From Flavobacteriaceae bacterium (GTDB taxonomy: Bacteria > Bacteroidota > Bacteroidia > Flavobacteriales > Flavobacteriaceae): a stretch of 39,417 nt of DNA. Below, in pieces: positions 33,102 to 39,417 of the stretch (positions are counted from its first letter, which is position 1; each line of letters begins with the position of its first letter). The notes below the pieces were generated by a model, which was not told the DNA's origin, searched no databases, and saw only the letters and a program-made list of their open reading frames with translations. A program made the translations under genes and the position numbers. The stretch spans positions 1-39,417 of the forward strand of contig JAFMCA010000021.1 in assembly GCA_017858055.1 (NCBI GenBank), written 5' to 3'.

Positions 33102-33716
33102 TTAGGCAATCTTGGCTAAACTTTTGTCAATCTCCGAAATCAAGCTTTCCAAGTCTTTTTTATTTTCAACAAAATCCAAATCATCAACGTCAATAATCAC
33201 CATCTTGTCTTTATCGTAGGTGCTGATCCAAGCTTCGTATCGCTCGTTTAGTCGACTTAGATATTCGATACTGATGCTGTTTTCATAATCTCGACCTCGT
33301 TTGTGTATTTTACTGACCAGGTTGGGAATACTACTACGTAAATAAATCAACATATCTGGACCTTCAACTAGAGACTCCATCAAATTAAACAATTCGATGT
33401 AGTTTTTATAATCTCGCTGGCTCATCAAACCCATGGCATTGAGGTTAGGTGCAAAGATATGGGCATCCTCATATACGGTTCGGTCTTGAACTATGGTTTT
33501 GGGATTGTTTTTAAAAGCCAACAACTGCTGAAATCTACTTCTGAGAAAGTAGATTTGAAGGTTAAAGGACCAACGCTCCATGTGGGTATAAAAATCATCT
33601 AAATAAGGGTTGTCAATAACATCTTCGTAATGGGCTTGCCATCCATAATGTTTTGAAATCAGTTCGGTTAGGCTTGTTTTTCCCGCTCCGATATTTCCTG
33701 CAATCGCAATATGCAT
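33102..33716 (-). CDS. Deoxynucleoside kinase
   Basis: A 204-residue deoxynucleoside kinase of the dGK/dCK type. The P-loop GNIGAGKTSLTELI is at residues 7-20, YEDVIDNPYLDDFYTHMERW is the substrate-side region (Glu and the nearby aromatic residues), DRTVYEDAHIFA holds the catalytic ER/DR-type segment, and RGRDYENSISIEYLSRLNERYE is the lid region. It phosphorylates deoxynucleosides for salvage; base specificity is not assigned. It is a single gene, convergent with hppA and divergent from metK. Confidence 0.93.
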   Translation of the reverse strand: MHIAIAGNIGAGKTSLTELISKHYGWQAHYEDVIDNPYLDDFYTHMERWSFNLQIYFLRSRFQQLLAFKNNPKTIVQDRTVYEDAHIFAPNLNAMGLMSQRDYKNYIELFNLMESLVEGPDMLIYLRSSIPNLVSKIHKRGRDYENSISIEYLSRLNERYEAWISTYDKDKMVIIDVDDLDFVENKKDLESLISEIDKSLAKIA

Positions 33717-33817
33717 TCCTGTTGATATTTAGTGATTACGCAAATTAGTTGCTTTTTTCAAAACAAAAAAGGAATCTGCTTTTTAAAAAGACCGAATTAA
33801 TTTTTTTTTGCGTAAAG

Positions 33818-33847
33818 TTTGCTGTAAAAAAAAAATATGTATTTTTG
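33818..33847 (+). promoter_or_regulatory. Promoter of the metK operon
   Basis: TTTG (33818-33821), an 18-base spacer and TATTTTTG (33840-33847) match the Bacteroidota promoter consensus exactly. Transcription should start near 33852-33855, so the RNA begins within a few bases of the SAM-II aptamer stem. Confidence 0.7.
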
Positions 33848-33856
33848 TCTCGTTAA

Positions 33857-33909
33857 ACGAGGAAGGATTTGACTGATTGCAACCTCGATAAAAAATTGCT
33901 AAAGCAGTG
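33857..33909 (+). ncRNA. SAM-II riboswitch aptamer
   Basis: The segment fits the SAM-II (metA-type) H-pseudoknot aptamer. Stem P1 is CGAGG (33858-33862) with CCTCG (33883-33887). Its loop contains the conserved GATTTGAC and GATTGCAA. P1 is followed by ATAAAAAATTGCTAAAGCAG, the conserved A-rich strand and GCUAAA element. The pseudoknot P2 can use ACTG (33872-33875) with CAGT (33905-33908). SAM-II is known from Alphaproteobacteria and Bacteroidota upstream of methionine genes. Here it precedes metK-metY-metX-osmC-metZ, 50 bases from the metK start, and should reduce expression of the operon when S-adenosylmethionine is plentiful. Confidence 0.88.
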
Positions 33910-33952
33910 TTGCTTTTTAAAACGCACCGTTTGAATCCTTCCGTAAAGCAAC
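33909..33952 (+). promoter_or_regulatory. Expression-platform stem of the metK riboswitch
   Basis: GTTGCTTT (33909-33916) and AAAGCAAC (33945-33952) form a perfect 8-bp stem that ends 6 bases before the metK ATG and is followed by TTTT. It could block translation initiation or act as a weak terminator. Its loop contains AATCCTTCC (33934-33942), which is perfectly complementary to GGAAGGATT (33861-33869) inside the aptamer. That pairing crosses this stem, so the two should be mutually exclusive. Confidence 0.65.
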
Positions 33953-33958
33953 TTTTAA

Positions 33959-35215
33959 ATGTCATATTTTTTTACTTCAGAATCGGTAAGCGAAGGGCAT
34001 CCTGACAAAATTTCCGATCAAATTAGCGATGCTTTATTGGATCATTTCTTAGCATTTGACCCAGAAAGCAAGGTAGCCTGTGAAACCATGGTAACTACTG
34101 GGCAAGTCATTTTAGCCGGTGAAGTGAAGAGCGCAACCTACTTGGATGTGCAATCCATAGCTCGTGAAACCATCAATGCCATTGGCTATACGAAAGGAGC
34201 GTATCAATTTAGTGGAGATTCTTGTGGTGTAATTTCTTTAATTCATGAACAGTCTCAAGATATTAATCGTGGGGTAGATCGAGAAGAAAAGGAATCCCAA
34301 GGGGCAGGTGACCAAGGCATCATGTTTGGTTATGCTACTAAAGAAACCGCATCCTACATTCCTTTAGCTCTTGATCTCTCGCATAAAATATTAATAGAAC
34401 TGGCCGAACTTCGGAGAGAGAATAAGGAACTAAACTATTTGCGTCCCGATGCAAAATCACAAGTCACTATTGAATACGACGATCAAAACAATCCTTTAAG
34501 AATCGATACTATTGTTGTTTCTACTCAACACGATGATTTTGACCCAGATGAGAAAGCCATGCTACACAAAATTAAGTCGGATATCATTTCGATCTTAATT
34601 CCTCGTGTAATCGCTAAATCTGAACCCCGTATTCAAAAGCTTTTTGGAAATGACATTACTTATCATGTCAATCCAACAGGAAAATTTGTTATCGGAGGAC
34701 CACATGGGGATACAGGACTCACAGGAAGAAAAATTATCGTTGATACATACGGCGGTAAAGGGGGCCATGGCGGAGGTGCTTTTAGCGGAAAAGATCCGAG
34801 TAAAGTTGACCGAAGTGCAGCATATGCTGCACGTCATATGGCAAAAAACCTTGTAGCGGCAGGAGTAGCCGACGAAATCCTAGTGCAGTTAAGTTACGCC
34901 ATTGGAGTGGTAGAACCAACTTCGGTTTACATCAATACGTATGGTACTTCAAAAGTAGATTTAACCGATTCCCAAATTGCGAAAAAGGCGAGAACCCTGT
35001 TCAACCTTACACCCTATGCCATAGAGCAACGACTTAAGTTGAGAAACCCGATGTACCTAGAAACGGCATCCTATGGGCATATGGGGCGGACGCCTCTTAC
35101 TGTAACCAAAACGTTTGAGTCCCCGTATAACGGAAAAGTGTCGAAGGAAGTAGAGCTTTTCACCTGGGAAAAATTAGATTATTTAGAAACCATTAAAAAA
35201 GAATTTCAATTATGA
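33959..35215 (+). CDS. metK: S-adenosylmethionine synthase MetK
   Basis: A 418-residue methionine adenosyltransferase making S-adenosylmethionine from methionine and ATP. Hallmarks are [20 protein letters not shown] at the start, [13 protein letters not shown], the P-loop-like [13 protein letters not shown], and [20 protein letters not shown]. Length is usual for Bacteroidota. It is first in a five-gene operon, overlaps metY by 4 bases, and is preceded by a SAM-II riboswitch that senses its product, giving direct feedback. Confidence 0.98.
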   Translation: MSYFFTSESVSEGHPDKISDQISDALLDHFLAFDPESKVACETMVTTGQVILAGEVKSATYLDVQSIARETINAIGYTKGAYQFSGDSCGVISLIHEQSQDINRGVDREEKESQGAGDQGIMFGYATKETASYIPLALDLSHKILIELAELRRENKELNYLRPDAKSQVTIEYDDQNNPLRIDTIVVSTQHDDFDPDEKAMLHKIKSDIISILIPRVIAKSEPRIQKLFGNDITYHVNPTGKFVIGGPHGDTGLTGRKIIVDTYGGKGGHGGGAFSGKDPSKVDRSAAYAARHMAKNLVAAGVADEILVQLSYAIGVVEPTSVYINTYGTSKVDLTDSQIAKKARTLFNLTPYAIEQRLKLRNPMYLETASYGHMGRTPLTVTKTFESPYNGKVSKEVELFTWEKLDYLETIKKEFQL

Positions 35216-36483
35216 GCAATCAATTAGCAACACTAGCACTTCATGCAGGTCATGAGGCTTCAAACACGCAGGGAACCCAAGCCGTTCCAATTTATCAAAC
35301 AACTTCTTATGTATTCAATAATTCGGATCATGCAGCCAATTTATTTTCTTTGGCAGAATCAGGATTTATCTATACGCGATTAAATAACCCAACCAACGAT
35401 GTTTTAGAACAACGATTGGCCGCTATGGAAGGTGGGGTAGCTGCAGTAGCGACCGCGTCGGGTACGGCTGCTATCGCAACTACACTGATGGTAATTCTCA
35501 AAACTGGGGATCATATTGTAGCGTCGAATAGTTTGTATGGAGGCACGTATAATTTATTAGCAAACACCCTTCCTAGATTTGGAATTACAACTACGTTTGT
35601 CGATCCCGATGTACCAGAAAATTTTACTAAAGCCGTCCAATCCAATACTCGGGCATTTTTTGCAGAGTCTTTAGGAAATCCAAAATTGGATGTATTGGAT
35701 CTTAAAGCGATCTCGGATACAGCTAAGGCTGCTAAAGTTCCCTTTATTGTAGATAATACGGTAGCTTCACCAGCGTTATTAAACCCTATAGCGCATGGAG
35801 CAAATATTGTTATCCATTCCTTGACAAAATACCTTACTGGAAACGGAACTTCTCTTGGGGGGGTCATCATAGATGCGGGTACCTTTAATTGGGGCAATGG
35901 GAATTTTCCAGAATTTACAGAACCCAATCCAAGTTATCACGGGTTAAACTATCACGAAGCTCTTGGAGCAATAGCTTTTATTGCAAAAGTACGGATAGAA
36001 GGTTTACGAGATTTGGGAAGTGCTCCTAGTCCATTCAACAGTTTTCAGACCATACAGGGAATTGAAACCCTTGATATCAGAATGAAAAAACACTCCGAAA
36101 ATGCACTTAAAATTGCGGCCTGGTTATCCACAAAACCGGAAGTTGCATGGGTAAATTATCCAGGACTTAAGACTTCAAAATACAATGATCTCGCACAAAA
36201 ATACTTACCAAAAGGACAGAGTGGAATTGTCACTTTTGGTCTTAAAAAAGGTTTTGAAGGCGGAAAAGTTGTCGCTGATAGCACCAAGCTTTTTGCACTT
36301 TTAGCAAATATTGGCGATACAAAATCGTTGATTATTCATCCAGCGAGCACCACCCATCAACAACTTGATGAAGTTGCTCAGAAAGCAACGGGGGTTACCC
36401 CAGATCTTATTCGTCTTTCTATTGGTATAGAGGATGTCAATGATCTAATTGCGGACTTAGAAAATGCTTTTGCATTACTTTAA
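35212..36483 (+). CDS. metY: O-acetylhomoserine aminocarboxypropyltransferase (sulfhydrylase) MetY
   Basis: A 423-residue Cys/Met-metabolism PLP enzyme. The start [20 protein letters not shown] and the length near 425 are typical of O-acetylhomoserine sulfhydrylases (MetY) rather than the shorter ~390-residue MetB/C/Z group. The Schiff-base lysine is in [12 protein letters not shown], and the cofactor and substrate region in [17 protein letters not shown]. It makes homocysteine from O-acetylhomoserine and sulfide. It overlaps metK by 4 bases and is followed 6 bases later by metX, which makes its substrate. Confidence 0.93.
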   Translation: MSNQLATLALHAGHEASNTQGTQAVPIYQTTSYVFNNSDHAANLFSLAESGFIYTRLNNPTNDVLEQRLAAMEGGVAAVATASGTAAIATTLMVILKTGDHIVASNSLYGGTYNLLANTLPRFGITTTFVDPDVPENFTKAVQSNTRAFFAESLGNPKLDVLDLKAISDTAKAAKVPFIVDNTVASPALLNPIAHGANIVIHSLTKYLTGNGTSLGGVIIDAGTFNWGNGNFPEFTEPNPSYHGLNYHEALGAIAFIAKVRIEGLRDLGSAPSPFNSFQTIQGIETLDIRMKKHSENALKIAAWLSTKPEVAWVNYPGLKTSKYNDLAQKYLPKGQSGIVTFGLKKGFEGGKVVADSTKLFALLANIGDTKSLIIHPASTTHQQLDEVAQKATGVTPDLIRLSIGIEDVNDLIADLENAFALL

Positions 36484-36489
36484 ATTCAA

Positions 36490-37476
36490 ATGATTTCAGC
36501 TCAAAGTCTTTCCTTTACTGATTTAAAGACCCTTTCAGGGGTTTCTATTGCCAACCTTAAATTGTATTATCAACATTTTGGTCAGCCTTTAGACAAAGCT
36601 CCTGTAGTGTTAATCAATCATTCCCTTACTGGCAACTCGAATGTTGCCGGTTTTAAGGGGTGGTGGAAAGAACTTGTTGGACCTGAAAAAACAATTGATA
36701 CCAATCAGTACGCTATACTTGCTTTTAATATTCCTGGGAATGGTTTTGAGGGTCAAATCCTTTCCAATCCCAAAGATTTTAACACGGGGGATATTGCTCA
36801 CTTTTTTTTAAAGGGGCTAGAACAATTGGGTGTTTCCAAGCTACATGCGTTAATTGGTGGGTCGATAGGGGGAGGAATTGCTTGGGAAATGGCTGTATTA
36901 GCCCCAAAATTAGCTCGCTATTTGATTCCTATTGCGGCAGATTGGAAAGCGAACGATTGGATTCTTGCGAATACGTTTTTACAAAATAGGATTTTAGAAA
37001 ATTCATCAAATCCACTTGAAGACGCTCGCATTCACGCTATGTTAACTTACAGAACGCCACAGTCCTTCGAACAGCGTTTTGGAAGAACAATTAATGAAGA
37101 ATCGGGGATATATAATGTTGAAAGTTGGTTAATCCACCACGGTAAAAAATTAGCAGAACGATTCCAACTGGATGCCTATATACTTGTAAACCACTTGTTG
37201 TCCTCTATAAATATAGAACGACATGGTAGAAAAGCAATTGAACTTATTCAGCAAATTGAAGGAGAAATACACCTTATTGCTGTGGACAGTGATTTGTTTT
37301 TTACTCCTATAGAGGACCAGAAAACATATGAGATGATTAAACCTGTTAAACCTTCAATTTATTATCACGAGTTGAAATCCATTCATGGTCATGATGCGTT
37401 TTTAATTGAAAACGAATCGGTATCTTCAATTTTAAAACCCCTTTTTCCCAATTCAAATTCAAAAATATGGAAGTAG
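36490..37476 (+). CDS. metX: Homoserine O-acetyltransferase MetX-like
   Basis: A 328-residue alpha/beta hydrolase-fold acyltransferase of the MetX family. It shows VVLINHSLTGNSNVAGFKGW for the oxyanion region, LHALIGGSIGGGIAWEMA with the nucleophilic Ser elbow, AVDSDLFFTPIEDQ with the acidic residue, and SIHGHDAFLIE with the catalytic His. It is shorter than typical MetX (about 370 residues). Acylation of homoserine provides the substrate for MetY and MetZ; acetyl rather than succinyl donor is inferred from family. It overlaps the OsmC-like gene by 10 bases. Confidence 0.9.
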   Translation: MISAQSLSFTDLKTLSGVSIANLKLYYQHFGQPLDKAPVVLINHSLTGNSNVAGFKGWWKELVGPEKTIDTNQYAILAFNIPGNGFEGQILSNPKDFNTGDIAHFFLKGLEQLGVSKLHALIGGSIGGGIAWEMAVLAPKLARYLIPIAADWKANDWILANTFLQNRILENSSNPLEDARIHAMLTYRTPQSFEQRFGRTINEESGIYNVESWLIHHGKKLAERFQLDAYILVNHLLSSINIERHGRKAIELIQQIEGEIHLIAVDSDLFFTPIEDQKTYEMIKPVKPSIYYHELKSIHGHDAFLIENESVSSILKPLFPNSNSKIWK

Positions 37477-37892
37477 TACTAGAGCGAATAAACGATGACT
37501 ATTTGTTTGAAGTTTCCAATTCAAACGGGCATAAAGTCCTCCTCGACAACAAATCTAAAACCAGTGGTGAAGTTCAAGGCGTAAGTCCGATGGAACTCCT
37601 TTTGATGGGAGTGGCTGGCTGCAGCGCCATAGATATTGTTTCCATTTTAAACAAGCAAAAAATAAATCCTACTGTGCTTAAAATGGAAGTGAAGGGACTC
37701 CGTAAAGCAGATGAAGTACCCTCTCTTTTCTACCAAATTGATATCCTGATTCACCTTGAAGGAGATTTTTCCCCTGAAAAGGCTAAACGTGCTGCTCAAT
37801 TGTCCTATGACAAATATTGTTCAGTATCAAAAACGTTAGAGCCTACTGCAAAAATTAATCATAAAGTTATTTTAAATGGAGAAGAAGTCTGA
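37467..37892 (+). CDS. OsmC family protein
   Basis: A 141-residue OsmC/Ohr-family protein. Typical features are the segment SPMELLLMGVAGCSAIDIVSI with the first peroxidatic-type cysteine and YDKYCSVSKTLEPTAKI with the second. Family members reduce organic hydroperoxides with thiols. It overlaps metX by 10 bases and metZ by 17 bases, so it is clearly part of the methionine operon; this location suggests a link to sulfur or thiol metabolism but the substrate is unknown. Confidence 0.9.
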   Translation: MEVVLERINDDYLFEVSNSNGHKVLLDNKSKTSGEVQGVSPMELLLMGVAGCSAIDIVSILNKQKINPTVLKMEVKGLRKADEVPSLFYQIDILIHLEGDFSPEKAKRAAQLSYDKYCSVSKTLEPTAKINHKVILNGEEV

Positions 37893-39054
37893 CCAACATT
37901 TTGAAACAGTTGCAATTAGAACTCAGATGGAGCGCTCCCCTTTTTCTGAGCATTCTACCCCATTACATTTAACTTCAAGTTTTGTTTTTGAAGATGCCGA
38001 GGAAATGCGCGCTTCTTTTGCTGAAGAAAAAGAAAGAAATATTTACAGTCGATTTTCAAATCCCAATACCTCTGAATTTATTCAGAAAGTGGTGCAAATG
38101 GAAGGGGCTGAAGAGGGTGTTGCTTTTGCCAGTGGCATGGGTGCAGTTTTTGCAACATTTGCTACATTTTTAAATACAGGAGATCACATCCTCTCTGCAC
38201 GAGCCGTTTTTGGATCTACACATGCCTTGTTTACAAAGTATTTACCAAAGTGGGGAATAGACACGACTTATTTTGCAGTAGATGAGATTGACCGTTTGGA
38301 AACGATACTTCAGCCCAATACTCGATGTATATATGTTGAATCACCAACCAATCCAGGTGTTGATATTCTCGATTTGGAGGCCATAGGAAAATTCGCAAAA
38401 AAGCATGAGCTTTTATTTATAGTAGATAATTGTTTTGCCACTCCTTACCTCCAGCAACCCATGCGATTTGGTGCGGATTTGGTAATTCATTCGGCTACAA
38501 AACTTATGGACGGTCAAGGACGTGTTTTGGGAGGCATTACGGTTGGAAAAAAAGAACTCATAAGAGAACTCTATTTGTTTGCCCGAAATACGGGTGCTTC
38601 ACTTTCTCCTTTTAATGCCTGGGTTTTATCCAAAAGTCTGGAAACATTAGCCATACGTGTAGATCGACATTGCGAAAGTGCTTTAAAAATTGCTGAAAAA
38701 TTAGAAAAGCACTCAAAAATCAATTGGGTAAAATATCCTTTTTTAAGTTCACACCCCCAATACCATCTTGCTTTAAAACAAATGAAAAAAGGAGGAAATA
38801 TTATTTCGTTTGAGGTCAAAGGGGGAATTGAGGCAGGAAGGAATTTCATCAATGCGATCCAACTGTGTTCCTTATCCGCAAATTTAGGTGATTCAAGATC
38901 CATAATTACTCATCCTTCTTCTACTACTCACAGCAAACTTTCTGAATCAGAACAGTTAGAAGTTGGAATTACTTCAGGAATGATTAGACTCTCCGTAGGG
39001 CTAGAACATAGTGATGATATTTGGAACGATTTGAATACGGCTTTAAGTTCATAA
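37876..39054 (+). CDS. metZ: Trans-sulfuration PLP enzyme, O-succinylhomoserine sulfhydrylase-like
   Basis: A 392-residue Cys/Met-metabolism PLP enzyme. The Schiff-base lysine is in VIHSATKLMDGQGRVLGG, cofactor contacts in FASGMGAVFATF and FVDNCFATPYLQQP, and the C-terminus has SLSANLGDSRSIITHPSSTTH. Segments such as RSPFSEHSTPLHLTSSFVFED near the start resemble O-succinylhomoserine sulfhydrylase (MetZ); cystathionine gamma-synthase or beta-lyase cannot be excluded from sequence alone. It overlaps the osmC-like gene by 17 bases and ends the operon. Confidence 0.88.
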   Translation: MEKKSDQHFETVAIRTQMERSPFSEHSTPLHLTSSFVFEDAEEMRASFAEEKERNIYSRFSNPNTSEFIQKVVQMEGAEEGVAFASGMGAVFATFATFLNTGDHILSARAVFGSTHALFTKYLPKWGIDTTYFAVDEIDRLETILQPNTRCIYVESPTNPGVDILDLEAIGKFAKKHELLFIVDNCFATPYLQQPMRFGADLVIHSATKLMDGQGRVLGGITVGKKELIRELYLFARNTGASLSPFNAWVLSKSLETLAIRVDRHCESALKIAEKLEKHSKINWVKYPFLSSHPQYHLALKQMKKGGNIISFEVKGGIEAGRNFINAIQLCSLSANLGDSRSIITHPSSTTHSKLSESEQLEVGITSGMIRLSVGLEHSDDIWNDLNTALSS

Positions 39055-39060
39055 ACACCG

Positions 39061-39089
39061 CATGATCGTTTTGGCATCAAAATGACATG
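39061..39089 (+). terminator. Imperfect inverted repeat after metZ, possible weak terminator
   Basis: CATGATCGTTTTG (39061-39073) and CAAAATGACATG (39078-39089) pair with one bulge and one mismatch around a 4-base loop. There is no U-run after the stem, so intrinsic termination is doubtful; it could stabilise the mRNA end or allow read-through into the Rrf2 gene. Confidence 0.3.
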
Positions 39090-39209
39090 AGGAATATAGA
39101 TTATAAAAGACAAATAATTTCGTAACTGTAGTTTCCAGTTTTTATTTCAGTTGAAAATCCTATCTTCTGAACAGAAAGATTTGTAAACTTTAATATTTAT
39201 ATTAGCCTT

Positions 39210-39368
39210 ATGCTTTCTAAAAAAACTAAATACGGAATTAAAGCACTTACTTTTATAGCAAGAAACCAAGGAGATGTCCCAGTTCAAGTGGGTGTAATTG
39301 CTAATCATGAGCAAATACCTCAAAAATTTCTTGAAAATATTTTGTTGACACTTCGAAAATCAGGGATA
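39210..39368 (+). CDS. Rrf2 family transcriptional regulator, N-terminal part
   Basis: The first ~53 codons, MLSKKTKYGIKALTFIA onward, match the winged-helix N-terminus of Rrf2-family regulators, through AIANHE-like helix residues (GVIANHEQIPQKFLENILL) to LRKSGI. The family would continue with a Gly-Lys-rich wing, but the frame switches here to reductase-like sequence, so the rest of the gene is not in this window. Rrf2 regulators in this position commonly control sulfur or cysteine assimilation operons, consistent with the adjacent methionine genes. No cluster-binding cysteines can be assessed. Confidence 0.8.
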
Positions 39369-39417
39369 TTTGCAATTGGGGATGTAAATACCTATCCTGA
39401 AAAATTAAAATTAATTT
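39363..39417 (+). pseudogene. Ferredoxin-NADP reductase-like fragment at window end
   Basis: From about 39363 the frame reads GIFAIGDVNTYPEKLKLI, which is the NADP/FAD-domain signature of thioredoxin-reductase-like ferredoxin-NADP reductases (usually GIFAIGDxNTYPGKLKLI). It is joined in frame to the Rrf2 gene at the shared bases GGGAT. Only 18 residues are present. It is more likely a junction product than a real fusion, since nothing links an Rrf2 wing to a reductase core. Confidence 0.7.

Noticed and set aside
33848-33862. Hairpin TCTCG/CGAGG just before the SAM-II aptamer that could compete with stem P1
   Set aside because: The predicted -7 box ends at 33847, so transcription should start near 33852-33855 and the 5' arm would not be in the RNA.
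39210-39417. Genuine Rrf2-reductase fusion protein
   Set aside because: The switch occurs inside the winged-helix domain at a short shared sequence, only 18 reductase residues are present, and the left end shows the same type of join with the same overhang length.

Overview
The window looks like a chromosomal segment of a marine-type flavobacterium (phylum Bacteroidota). Supporting signs are the AT-rich composition, promoters of the TTTG-N18/23-TAnnTTTG type, the near absence of Shine-Dalgarno sequences, a bifunctional MoaC/MoaB protein, the gene order metK-metY-metX-osmC-metZ, and flavobacterial-type housekeeping genes (bifunctional nuclease with UVR motif, membrane pyrophosphatase, deoxynucleoside kinase). 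It is probably a whole assembly contig. The outermost ~54 bases at each end do not belong to the gene they are joined to: the left end is xdhC-like and the right end is ferredoxin-NADP reductase-like.

Layout. (1) 1-1441 (minus): a tyrosine recombinase cut off at its 3' end, plus a small unknown gene translationally coupled to it; with the following 378-bp non-coding stretch (tandem 10-bp repeats, orphan terminator next to a tRNA-3'-end-like sequence) this looks like one end of an integrative element. (2) 1820-8352 (plus): a four-gene 'planctomycete-type' operon: a CxxCH/DUF1549/DUF1553 lipoprotein, a Tat-exported DUF1501 protein, an exported sugar-isomerase-like TIM barrel, and a membrane cytochrome with a C-terminal leucine-rich-repeat domain. 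(3) 8425-18416: a nearly self-contained molybdenum hydroxylase island. xdhC and mocA run plus; moeA-tauE-moaD-moeB-moaE-moaCB-moaA run minus as a packed operon; the enzyme itself, a two-subunit IorAB-type oxidoreductase, lies at the right. Together they make the pterin, insert Mo, convert it to the cytidine dinucleotide form, and supply the apo-enzyme. (4) 18536-24229: extracytoplasmic or envelope genes (DUF885 lipoprotein, bestrophin-like protein, secreted CotH-like protein, alkaline phosphatase) and a glycosyltransferase. (5) 24281-33716: sugar aminotransferase, fabD-folA, a class V aminotransferase-like protein, thyA, bifunctional nuclease, pdhB, hppA and a deoxynucleoside kinase. (6) 33840-39054: a SAM-II riboswitch followed by metK-metY-metX-osmC-metZ, then the start of an Rrf2-family regulator.

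The most informative regulatory element is the SAM-II aptamer upstream of metK. Its whole expression platform can be read: a 9-bp anti-aptamer pairing and an 8-bp sequestering stem ending six bases before the metK start codon cross each other and so should be mutually exclusive. No rRNA, complete tRNA, CRISPR array or complete insertion sequence was seen.
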